A DNA stretch of 5,604 nucleotides from Clostridiales bacterium (GCA_003533405.1 DQDL01000018.1:1-5604), one strand, 5' to 3'; positions 1-5,473 are shown, counted from the first letter of the stretch. The notes: a model not told the origin generated them from the letters alone. Translations and numbers: made by a program.

Positions 1-813
1 CTTGCCGCCGCACTTGTGGCACTGGACATCCATCTCGCAGCTGGGCTCGGTGAACGGGAAGTGGTGGGGACGGAAGCGAGTGACCGTACCCTTGCCGAAC
101 AGCTCCTCCATAACGGCGTTGAGCGTGCCCTTGAGGTCAGCCATGGTAACGCCCTTGTCGATGACCATGCCCTCGACCTGATGGAACATGGGGGAGTGGG
201 TGGCATCGACCTCGTCCTTGCGGTAGACCCTGCCCGGGGCGATGATGCGGATAGGCAGCTGCATCGTCTCCATCGCACGCACCTGCATGGGGCTTGTCTG
301 CGAGCGGAGCATCACACGGCTGTCGGTGTCAAAATAGAAGGTGTCCGACCAGTCACGGGAGGGATGGCCTTCTCCGGCGTTGAGCTTATCAAAGTTATAG
401 GTCGCAAGCTCGACCTCGGGACCGTCGAGCACGGTAAAGCCCATGCCCACGAATATATCCTTAATTTCGTCAAGTGCCTTGTACATCGGATGCTTGTGTC
501 CGAGCCTGATATCCTCACCGGGGATGGTGACATCGACTGCCTCAAGGTCAAGCTTGGCCTCGAGCGCCGCCGCTTCAAGTCGTGAGCGGGCGCTTTCAAT
601 GTTCTTTTCAAGCTCAGCTCTAAGCTGGTTTGCAAGCTGACCCATGACGGGACGCTCGTCTGCCGAGAGCTTGCCCATCTGCTTCAGAATGGCGGTCAGC
701 TCACCCTTTTTACCAAGATACTTGACTCTGAGAGCTTCGAGAGCTTCAATGCTGTCGGCGCCGGTGATGGACTTAACAGCGTTTTCTCTCAACTCCTGCA
801 TAAGTGCTTTCAT
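1..813 (-). CDS. pheS: Phenylalanine--tRNA ligase alpha subunit, N-terminal 271 residues (3' end beyond window)
   Basis: Class II aminoacyl-tRNA synthetase subunit that, with PheT, charges tRNA-Phe in the cytoplasm. Translating the minus strand from ATG at 813-811 gives an unbroken frame to the window edge. Residues 1-90 are a charged helical region, as in the tRNA-binding N-terminal coiled coil of PheS. Residues 130-160 carry the family block GPEVE...NFDKLN...GHPSRD. Residues 170-179 read RSQTSPMQVR, a variant of the usual RTHTSPVQ with Gln for His. Motif 2 is at 193-215 (PGRVYRKDEVDATHSPMF then HQVEG). At 265-271 a CHKCGGK segment begins the Cys-rich insert I recall from clostridial PheS. 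About 70 C-terminal residues including motif 3 are missing only because the window ends. The start is fixed by AAGGAG at 826-821, 7 nt upstream. The gene is preceded by a Phe T-box, which independently supports the call. pheT is expected next, outside the window. Confidence 0.97.
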   Translation of the reverse strand, partial: MKALMQELRENAVKSITGADSIEALEALRVKYLGKKGELTAILKQMGKLSADERPVMGQLANQLRAELEKNIESARSRLEAAALEAKLDLEAVDVTIPGEDIRLGHKHPMYKALDEIKDIFVGMGFTVLDGPEVELATYNFDKLNAGEGHPSRDWSDTFYFDTDSRVMLRSQTSPMQVRAMETMQLPIRIIAPGRVYRKDEVDATHSPMFHQVEGMVIDKGVTMADLKGTLNAVMEELFGKGTVTRFRPHHFPFTEPSCEMDVQCHKCGGK

Positions 814-845
814 AATTTCTCTCCTTAGAAAAATTTTATAAACCG

Positions 846-1077
846 GAATAAAAAAAGCCCTTCATCCCACAAAGGGACGAAAGACCAACTTCCGCGGTAC
901 CACCCAGATTCGATACAAAGATCGCACTTTGTGCCGTAACGGGGCATACCGCCGATGATTAGTCGGAGCTCACGGGCGAACTAAATGCTAATGCCACGGG
1001 CGGCTTCCAGCCGATGACCGCCGTTCTCTGTCTGACAACCTGACATTATCTTCCCGATCGTCGCAATACTATATAAT
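846..1077 (-). promoter_or_regulatory. T-box riboswitch leader of pheS, UUC (Phe) specifier
   Basis: Transcribed leader that senses uncharged tRNA-Phe and controls read-through into pheS. On the minus strand the 14-nt T-box core GGGTGGTACCGCGG lies at 905-892, the conserved antiterminator element that pairs with the tRNA acceptor end. Upstream, the Stem I apical part shows CAGAGA (AG bulge) followed by a GGCGG...CCGCC helix enclosing GGCTGGAAGCC, around 1030-989. A TTC triplet at 980-978 is followed by GCCCGTGAGC, which fits the usual context of a specifier codon, and UUC matches the pheS target. A small hairpin ACAAAG/CTTTGT at 932-915 fits Stem III. The leader's 5' end is inferred from the promoter; the lower part of Stem I was not folded rigorously. 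Confidence 0.93.
850..885 (-). terminator. Regulated intrinsic terminator of the pheS T-box
   Basis: On the minus strand GTCTTTCGTCCC (885-874) pairs with GGGATGAAGGGC (868-857), about 12 pairs including G-T pairs, around a 5-nt loop, followed by seven T (856-850). The CGTCCC arm is the same segment that can pair with the GGG of the T-box core to form the antiterminator, so the two structures exclude each other, as expected for this riboswitch class. Confidence 0.92.
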
Positions 1078-1083
1078 ACAGCT

Positions 1084-1112
1084 ATTAAAGCTCACATTTT
1101 AAAAAAAGTCAA
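1084..1112 (-). promoter_or_regulatory. Predicted pheS promoter (sigma-A type)
   Basis: Minus-strand TTGACT at 1112-1107 and TTTAAT at 1089-1084 are separated by 17 bp. The predicted transcription start near 1077 sits just before the T-box leader. Its -35 box lies 9 bp from, and back to back with, the -35 box of the rightward promoter. Confidence 0.72.
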
Positions 1113-1121
1113 GCAGAAAAT

Positions 1122-1150
1122 TTGACTAATGAAAGCCGGACGACTATAAT
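1122..1150 (+). promoter_or_regulatory. Predicted promoter of the lipoprotein-alr-mazF operon (sigma-A type)
   Basis: TTGACT at 1122-1127, a 17-bp spacer and a perfect TATAAT at 1145-1150: eleven of twelve consensus bases with ideal spacing. The start of transcription is expected near 1157, giving a leader of about 20 nt before the ATG at 1177, so there is little room for a leader-based switch. Confidence 0.88.
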
Positions 1151-1176
1151 ACAATAAACCGTAGGAGGAAAGCGGT

Positions 1177-1722
1177 ATGCGAAAAATCATTTTGCCGCTA
1201 ATGATAAGCCTCGTCATCCTCTGCGGCTGCTCAGATAACGGCGAGGAGAGCTTTTTGAAATTCATGCAGCAGGTGTATACCGCCGATGAGGTAAGCTTCA
1301 ACGCCGCCGTCCGGGCAGAATACAGCGACAAAACGGCGGAGTTCAAGCTGAGCTATGTGCAGGACGATAACGGCGCCGTTGTGGAGATATTGGAGCCCGA
1401 GCTTGTTGCCGGTATAAAAGCGAGGGTGTCCGAGGACACGACGCAGCTTGAGTACGAGGGCGTTATCTTGGATATCGGGACGCTTTCCGATAACGGCCTT
1501 AGCCCCATGTCGGCACTTCCGGTGCTCGTAAAGGCGATGCGTGAGGGCCACCTCGACATTGTCTGGACGGAGGACGATATGCTGGCGGCGAGGATAATTC
1601 CCTCGGACGACATCACCGTGACGCTGTGGATTTCTAAGGAGCTTGTTCCGTTGAATGCCGAGATAAGCTGCGACGAGAAAACAGTTGCATTCATTGAGAT
1701 AACAGATTGGAGTGTGAGCTAA
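1177..1722 (+). CDS. Small secreted lipoprotein, possibly LolA/YdcC-like
   Basis: 181 residues. Residues 2-17 form a basic then hydrophobic signal peptide ending in LCGC, so signal peptidase II would cleave before Cys18, which would be lipidated and anchored on the outer face of the membrane. The mature part has no further membrane segment and alternates beta-like stretches (55-62, 67-80, 91-101, 147-154, 169-178). It has an EILEPE...AGI block at 70-80 and a LSPMSALPVLVKAM helix at 108-121. This layout resembles the beta-barrel-like LolA/LppX fold, and in Bacillus subtilis the LolA-like lipoprotein gene ydcC also sits directly before alr; the family assignment here is inference from position and look. 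The start is set by AGGAGG at 1163-1168, 8 nt before ATG. The stop is only 3 nt before alr, so the two are very likely translationally linked. Ligand and role are unknown. Confidence 0.85.
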   Translation: MRKIILPLMISLVILCGCSDNGEESFLKFMQQVYTADEVSFNAAVRAEYSDKTAEFKLSYVQDDNGAVVEILEPELVAGIKARVSEDTTQLEYEGVILDIGTLSDNGLSPMSALPVLVKAMREGHLDIVWTEDDMLAARIIPSDDITVTLWISKELVPLNAEISCDEKTVAFIEITDWSVS

Positions 1723-1725
1723 ACA

Positions 1726-2850
1726 ATGAAGGATCTGCAAAAGAGAACATGGGCTGAGGTAAGTCTTGAGAATATCGAGCACAATTACCGTGCCATAAGA
1801 GCGAGACTGCCAAAGGGCTGCCGCTTCCTCGGCATCGTCAAGGCCGACGCATACGGCCACGGTGCGGTAGAGGTGGCAAAGCGCCTTGAAAAGTGCGGAG
1901 CGGACTATCTTGCCATTGCCTGCCTTGACGAAGCGCTGGAGCTAAGGCGCAGCGGCGTTAAAATGCCGATACTCATACTCGGACACACGCCGCCGGAGTA
2001 TGTAAATGAGCTTTTGGACAATGACCTTACGCAGACCGTGAGCTGCGAGGCAAAGGGCGTTGAATACTCCGAGGCCGCAGCGAAGCTCGGCGGTACGCTC
2101 AAAATTCACATAAAGCTCGACACCGGTATGTCCCGCCTCGGTTTCCTGTGTGCAGGCGGCTACTTTGACGAGGGCGTGCAGAGCGTTATCCGCACCTGCA
2201 AGCTCCCGGGCATCTATGCCGAGGGCGTATACACGCATTTTGCCGTGTCCGACTACACCGACAGTGAGAGCATCGACTATACAAAAAAGCAGTTTGAGCT
2301 TTTCATGCATGTCATTAACGATGCCGAGCGCCTCGGCGGTTTTAATTTCAAGATCCGCCACTGCGCAAACAGCGGCGCTGTTGTCAACCATCCAGAGATG
2401 GTGCTCGACATGGTTCGCCCGGGCTTTCTGCTCTACGGCTACGGTGACGACGGCAAGCTCGGTCTCAAGCCCGCCATGCGCATGGTGAGCACCGTAAGCA
2501 CCATAAAATACTACGAACCCGGCACCTATGTCAGCTATGGCAGGCACTATGTTACCGACAAGCGCACGAGAATGGGCGTTGTTGCCGCAGGCTATGCCGA
2601 CGGCATCCCTTGGGCGGCAGCAGGCAAGTGCTGCTACTTTACCGAGGGTAAGTTCGTTCCGCAGTGCGGCAATATCTGCATGGATATGAGCATGGTCGAT
2701 CTCACCGACTGCCCCGAGGTCAATGTCGGCAGCGAGGTCGAGATCTTCGGCGAAAACGCAAGGATAGAAAAGCTTGCCGAGGCAGCGGGCACTATACCGT
2801 ACGAGCTTCTTTGCGCCGTGTCAAAGCGTGTCCCGAGAATATATAAGTAA
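1726..2850 (+). CDS. alr: Alanine racemase, PLP-dependent
   Basis: 374 residues, the normal length. Interconverts L- and D-alanine in the cytoplasm, supplying D-Ala for peptidoglycan. The N-terminal TIM barrel carries the PLP lysine Lys39 in VKADAYGHG. Arg137 in DTGMSRLGF corresponds to Arg136 of the Geobacillus enzyme, His171 follows YTHF, and RHCANSG is at 211-217. VRPG with Arg231 probably holds the PLP ring nitrogen. The C-terminal domain has the catalytic tyrosine Tyr271 in SYGRHY (Tyr265 in Geobacillus), GYADG with Tyr290, GNICMDMSMVD at 315-325, and Tyr359 in the YELLC segment. No key residue is missing. It begins 3 nt after the lipoprotein stop; the only Shine-Dalgarno candidate, GGAGTG at 1709-1714, is rather far upstream (11 nt), which suggests coupling to the upstream gene. 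It sits between the lipoprotein and mazF, as in Bacillus. The symbol alr is certain at family level; DadX-type catabolic use is unlikely without dadA nearby. Confidence 0.98.
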   Translation: MKDLQKRTWAEVSLENIEHNYRAIRARLPKGCRFLGIVKADAYGHGAVEVAKRLEKCGADYLAIACLDEALELRRSGVKMPILILGHTPPEYVNELLDNDLTQTVSCEAKGVEYSEAAAKLGGTLKIHIKLDTGMSRLGFLCAGGYFDEGVQSVIRTCKLPGIYAEGVYTHFAVSDYTDSESIDYTKKQFELFMHVINDAERLGGFNFKIRHCANSGAVVNHPEMVLDMVRPGFLLYGYGDDGKLGLKPAMRMVSTVSTIKYYEPGTYVSYGRHYVTDKRTRMGVVAAGYADGIPWAAAGKCCYFTEGKFVPQCGNICMDMSMVDLTDCPEVNVGSEVEIFGENARIEKLAEAAGTIPYELLCAVSKRVPRIYK

Positions 2851-2897
2851 ACGATTGTATAAAATTTGATTCACCGTGGGAGAATGTAATCAGCACA

Positions 2898-2912
2898 CTA
2901 CATAAGATGTAG
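2898..2912 (+). repeat. Perfect inverted repeat CTACAT-AAG-ATGTAG in the mazF leader
   Basis: CTACAT (2898-2903) and ATGTAG (2907-2912) are perfect inverted arms around AAG, in the 93-nt gap between alr and mazF. It could be a small RNA hairpin or a protein-binding palindrome. The left arm holds UACAU (2899-2903), the cleavage pentamer of characterised EndoA/MazF relatives. There is no T-run after it, so it is not a terminator. The rest of the gap shows no open frame of useful length and no convincing promoter. Confidence 0.6.
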
Positions 2913-2943
2913 CGGGCGACTATCATTCGGAGTGTGAATTAAA

Positions 2944-3288
2944 TTGAGTATAGTCAAGCGCGGAGATATATATTATGCCGACCTGAGCCCCGTCGTGGGC
3001 TCGGAGCAGGGCGGAATGAGACCCGTTCTGATCGTTCAGAACGACACCGGCAATAAACACAGCCCAACGGTTATTGCCGCTGCGATAACGAGCCAGACCG
3101 GCAAGGCGAGACTGCCGACCCACATCGAGCTCGATGCGCAGAGTGTGGGACTTTCCCGTGACAGCGTCATACTGCTTGAGCAGATACGCACCATCGATAA
3201 ATCCCGACTGCGTGAGCGCATGGGAAAATTGGATGACACGACGATGACCAAGGTCGACAATGCAATTGCCGTGAGCTTTGGCTTGTAA
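2944..3288 (+). CDS. mazF: EndoA/MazF-family mRNA interferase (type II toxin), TTG start, no adjacent antitoxin
   Basis: 114 residues, the usual length for the NdoA/EndoA branch of MazF: sequence-specific endoribonucleases that cut single-stranded mRNA, UACAU in the characterised Bacillus, Staphylococcus and Clostridioides members. Seen here: VKRGDIYYADLSPVVGSEQG at 4-23, the RPVLIVQND strand at 26-34, SPTVIAAAITS at 40-50, LPTHIE then DSVILLEQIRTIDK around 75-105. Arg26 and Thr49 correspond to the catalytic Arg25 and Thr48 of B. subtilis EndoA. An in-frame TGA at 2935-2937 excludes any longer N terminus, so the start is the TTG at 2944, with GGAG at 2929-2932 rather far upstream, implying modest translation. 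It follows alr by 93 nt on the same strand and precedes a terminator, so it closes the operon. In Bacillus the antitoxin gene ndoAI lies between alr and this gene; here no such frame fits. Confidence 0.95.
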   Translation: MSIVKRGDIYYADLSPVVGSEQGGMRPVLIVQNDTGNKHSPTVIAAAITSQTGKARLPTHIELDAQSVGLSRDSVILLEQIRTIDKSRLRERMGKLDDTTMTKVDNAIAVSFGL

Positions 3289-3291
3289 GAC

Positions 3292-3320
3292 AAAACCCCG
3301 AGGGAGACCTCGGGGTTTTT
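3292..3320 (+). terminator. Intrinsic terminator of the lipoprotein-alr-mazF operon
   Basis: CCCCGAGG (3296-3303), GAGA loop, CCTCGGGG (3308-3315), then five T; the AAAA before the stem can extend pairing with the T-run. It begins 4 nt after the mazF stop codon and ends only 15 nt before the next start codon. Confidence 0.93.
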
Positions 3321-3335
3321 GCATAGGAGTGGATT

Positions 3336-3809
3336 ATGGAAAATTACCCGGTGTATATTGACGGTACACAGTGCGGCAGCCTGCGGGTGTACCATGACGG
3401 GCTGATGACAGTTTTTGATGCCGAGTGCCGCTGCGGCGAAAGGCTCGTGCGGCTGAGCATTTTCGGCGGCGGCAAAAGCGCAGCCTTGGGTGTGATGCAG
3501 CCGAAAAAGGGGAGACTGCACCTTGTGAAAAGGTTCAGCCGAGCGCAAATGCGCATCCTGCCGCAGACGATAGAATACGCAGCGGATAAGCCCCTTACGC
3601 CTGTAAAACAGCCTGACCCGCCCGGGGATGACGGCTTGCTGTGGTTTTCAACACCGCAGGGCTTTCTCACTTGCTTTGACGGCAGACAGAGCCTTATCGC
3701 CATTCCGGCGGACATGAGCGCATCGACCCGCACAAAGGCAATACTGCGCACGATAAACGGCCGTGAATACGCCGTGTTCCCGGGGAAAAGAAATTTTCCG
3801 GGCAAGTAG
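3336..3809 (+). CDS. Uncharacterised 157-aa beta-rich cytoplasmic protein
   Basis: I cannot assign a function. The start is well supported by AGGAG at 3325-3329, 6 nt before ATG. There is no signal peptide and no membrane span. The first ~70 residues look like a compact beta domain: YPVYIDG at 4-10, GSLRVYHDGL at 14-23, a CRCGE segment at 31-35, LVRLSIFGGG at 37-46, LGVMQP at 51-56, and HLVKRF at 62-67. This spacing (G-x-V, GL, Cys, RL, LGV-x-P, VKR) resembles, from memory, a repeat unit in hypothetical proteins of Oscillospiraceae; treat that as a weak lead. Residues 88-100 are a proline-rich linker (PDPPGDDG), followed by a second part containing LLWFSTPQGF and ending in REYAVFPGKRNFPGK. 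It lies directly behind the mazF terminator with no visible promoter of its own, so expression would need read-through or a promoter inside mazF. Base composition matches the neighbours. Confidence 0.8.
   Translation: MENYPVYIDGTQCGSLRVYHDGLMTVFDAECRCGERLVRLSIFGGGKSAALGVMQPKKGRLHLVKRFSRAQMRILPQTIEYAADKPLTPVKQPDPPGDDGLLWFSTPQGFLTCFDGRQSLIAIPADMSASTRTKAILRTINGREYAVFPGKRNFPGK
3779..3802 (+). repeat. Hairpin with GAAA loop at the 3' end of the 157-aa gene
   Basis: CCCGG (3779-3783), two unpaired G, then AAAA (3786-3789) pair with TTTT (3794-3797) and CCGGG (3798-3802) around GAAA (3790-3793). The repeat lies inside the coding frame and yields the duplicated peptide FPGK-RN-FPGK. No T-run follows, so it is more likely an mRNA 3'-end or pausing structure than an efficient terminator. 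Confidence 0.5.
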
Positions 3810-3835
3810 AATTCTTAACAGATATGTGATATACT
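3807..3835 (+). promoter_or_regulatory. Predicted extended -10 promoter for pdp
   Basis: TGATATACT (3827-3835) gives an extended -10 (TGn before TATACT). The -35 position at 17-bp spacing, 3807-3812, reads TAGAAT, a poor match that overlaps the stop codon of the upstream gene. Transcription would start near 3842, about 30 nt before the pdp ATG. Confidence 0.6.
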
Positions 3836-3872
3836 GCAAAGCATAGATAAGAATAAACCGGAGGTATGCAAT

Positions 3873-5177
3873 ATGCTGATGACAGATGTAATCGTAAAAA
3901 AGCGGGACGGCCTGAAGCTTTCCGCCGAGGAGATAGAGTTTGTCGTAAACGGCTACACCAAGGGCGAAATACCCGACTATCAAATGTCGGCGCTTCTGAT
4001 GGCCATCTTACTGCGCGGCATGGACAGTGAGGAAACGCTGGAGCTCACGATGGCGATGATGCACAGCGGCGAGACGCTCGACCTCAGCAAGATAACCGGC
4101 GTCAAGGCCGATAAGCACTCCACCGGCGGTGTCGGTGACAAGACCTCGCTCATACTCTGCCCGATGGTCGCAGCGGCAGGCGTGAAGATCGCCAAAATGT
4201 CAGGCCGCGGTTTGGGTCACACCGGCGGCACGATAGACAAGCTTGAAAGCTTCCCGGGCTTCAACACCGGCATTTCCGAGGAAAAGTTCATTTCCAATGT
4301 CAACACCTTCGGCATCGCTATTGCCGGTCAGACCGCTGACCTCGACCCTGCCGACAAGAAGATGTATGCTCTGCGTGATGTCACCGGCACCGTGCCGAGC
4401 ATCCCGCTCATCGTAAGCAGCATCATGTCCAAAAAGCTTGCCGCCGGTGCGGATGTCATCGTTTTGGATGTCAAGTCCGGCAGCGGCTCGTTCATGGAGA
4501 CCGAGGACAAGGCCAAGGAGCTTGCGACTGAGCTTGTCAGAGTCGGCAAGCTTGCGGGCAAAAAGACCGTCGGCGTTATAACCGACATGGATGAGCCTCT
4601 CGGCAACGCCATCGGCAACGCACTTGAGGTCAAGGAAGCCATTGAAGTTTTAAAGGGCGAGAAAAAGGGCGAGCTTCTTGAGCTGTGCCTGACGCTCGGC
4701 TCGTGCATCCTCACCCAGGCGGGCATAGCCGAGACCGAGGAGGAAGCCCGCAAAATGCTCCAAAAGGGCATCGACGACGGCAGCGCACTTAAAAAGCTTG
4801 CCGAGCTCGTCGAGGGTCAGGACGGCGACCCCAAGGCCGTGTACGACACCGAGCTTCTGCCCAAAGCACCCGTTCAGCTTGAAGTTAAAAGCGAAAAAGC
4901 GGGCTTCGTTAAGCACATTTCCGCAAAGGATGTCGGCCTTGTATCGATGCACCTCGGCGGCGGCAGAGTGACCAAGGAGAGCGTCATTGACCTTTCCGTC
5001 GGCGTAATACTCAACAAAAAGGTCGCAGACCGTGTCGAACTTGACGAGAGCTTAGGTGTTATCCATGCGCAGACTACGGAAAAAGCGCAGGAGGCAGCGC
5101 AGCTTCTAAGAAACTGCTACACGATAGTAGATGAACCTGTTGAAAAGTCTAAATTTATAAAAGGAATCGTAAAATAA
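3873..5177 (+). CDS. pdp: Pyrimidine-nucleoside phosphorylase
   Basis: 434 residues, matching the ~433-aa Bacillus/Geobacillus PyNP. Cytoplasmic salvage enzyme that phosphorolyses uridine, thymidine and deoxyuridine to the free base plus (deoxy)ribose 1-phosphate (EC 2.4.2.2). The phosphate-binding loop KHSTGGVGDKTS is at 81-92 and the family signature SGRGLGHTGGTIDKLE at 110-125. The substrate residues Lys108, Arg168 (YALRDVTGT), Ser183 and Lys187 (SSIMSKK) fall at the same numbers as in the Geobacillus enzyme. The C-terminal domain (about 340-415) contains VGLVSMHLGGGR and the IDLSVGV...KKVADRVE barrel-sandwich strand pair typical of PYNP_C. The N-terminal MLMTDVIVKK lines up with the Bacillus protein, and GGAGG at 3860-3864 sits 8 nt before this ATG, so it is preferred over the ATG at 3879. 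Thymidine-specific DeoA is the alternative; the N terminus and residue numbering favour PyNP. It is not clustered with deoC, cdd or upp here and appears to be a single-gene unit. Confidence 0.96.
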   Translation: MLMTDVIVKKRDGLKLSAEEIEFVVNGYTKGEIPDYQMSALLMAILLRGMDSEETLELTMAMMHSGETLDLSKITGVKADKHSTGGVGDKTSLILCPMVAAAGVKIAKMSGRGLGHTGGTIDKLESFPGFNTGISEEKFISNVNTFGIAIAGQTADLDPADKKMYALRDVTGTVPSIPLIVSSIMSKKLAAGADVIVLDVKSGSGSFMETEDKAKELATELVRVGKLAGKKTVGVITDMDEPLGNAIGNALEVKEAIEVLKGEKKGELLELCLTLGSCILTQAGIAETEEEARKMLQKGIDDGSALKKLAELVEGQDGDPKAVYDTELLPKAPVQLEVKSEKAGFVKHISAKDVGLVSMHLGGGRVTKESVIDLSVGVILNKKVADRVELDESLGVIHAQTTEKAQEAAQLLRNCYTIVDEPVEKSKFIKGIVK

Positions 5178-5181
5178 AAAC

Positions 5182-5217
5182 AAGGCTGAAAGGATAGTCC
5201 TTTCAGCCTTAAATTTT
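5182..5217. terminator. Bidirectional intrinsic terminator between convergent pdp and the 68-aa gene
   Basis: A perfect 12-bp stem AAGGCTGAAAGG (5182-5193) / CCTTTCAGCCTT (5199-5210) has a 5-nt loop. On the plus strand it is followed by AAATTTT; on the minus strand by GTTTTTATTTT (5181-5171), the stronger T-tract. It starts 4 nt after the pdp stop and ends 6 nt from the minus-strand stop, so it serves both genes. Confidence 0.93.
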
Positions 5218-5422
5218 AGCCTACAAAAGCGATTATTACGGCGATGAGCGAAACAACGGATGCTATTGCAATTTCGCCTGCCCAGACCTTTCTGACGGTC
5301 GCCTCGGAAACCTCGATGCTTGCGAGAATGGGCTCGCTCTTTTCCACATTTTCCTGTTTCTTCGGTTTTTCTGCTTTAGTTTGCTTTTCCGGCTTTTTGA
5401 TATTGATTTTAGGAATTTTCAT
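5216..5422 (-). CDS. Possible 68-aa single-span membrane protein, function unknown
   Basis: The first ~30 residues are very Lys/Glu-rich with proline (KIPKINIKKPEKQ...), then a short linker, then one hydrophobic segment near the very C terminus (about 48-67, GEIAIASVVSLIAVIIAFVG). This architecture suggests a tail-anchored protein with a charged cytoplasmic N terminus. Ending in a shared terminator and having normal-looking codons favour a real gene. Against it: the ATG at 5422-5420 has no Shine-Dalgarno sequence (upstream TTTAAAAATTCT is the T-tract of the EF-G terminator), and no promoter is visible. A GTG at 5347-5345 has AGGA a few bases upstream and would make a 43-aa protein keeping the membrane segment. 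I do not recognise the family. A superficial likeness to SecE was considered and set aside. Confidence 0.5.
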   Translation of the reverse strand: MKIPKINIKKPEKQTKAEKPKKQENVEKSEPILASIEVSEATVRKVWAGEIAIASVVSLIAVIIAFVG

Positions 5423-5462
5423 AGAATTTTTAAAGAAACGGCGGGCTATTGGGCCCGCCGTT
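5423..5462 (-). terminator. Intrinsic terminator downstream of the EF-G gene
   Basis: On the minus strand AACGGCGGGC (5462-5453) pairs perfectly with GCCCGCCGTT (5446-5437) around a 6-nt loop, followed by a T/A-rich tract TCTTTAAAAATTCT. It starts 11 nt after the EF-G stop codon and runs into the start codon of the 68-aa frame. Confidence 0.85.
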
Positions 5463-5473
5463 AGTTGTTTTAA

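Noticed and set aside
16..585. Open plus-strand frame of 189 codons
   Set aside because: It lies fully antisense to pheS, whose translation is unmistakable; the predicted protein has no family features.
1231..1860. Open minus-strand frame of 209 codons across the lipoprotein and the alr start
   Set aside because: It is antisense to two well-supported genes with good RBS and promoter; no SD of its own and no recognisable domain.
1942..2547. Open minus-strand frame of 201 codons inside alr
   Set aside because: Shadow of the alr reading frame caused by codon bias; alr has all catalytic residues.
2855..2890. Possible mazF-specific promoter (TTGATT at 2866-2871 with TGTAAT at 2885-2890)
   Set aside because: The spacer is only 13 bp and no better -10 sits at 16-18 bp, so I treat mazF as transcribed from the operon promoter.
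2851..2943. A small antitoxin gene between alr and mazF
   Set aside because: All frames in the 93-nt gap are interrupted by stops; nothing longer than a few codons is available.
5216..5422. SecE translocase subunit
   Set aside because: It has a Lys-rich N terminus and one membrane span like SecE, but lacks the VWP(S/T) segment and the neighbours (nusG, rplK) expected, and the span is at the extreme C terminus.
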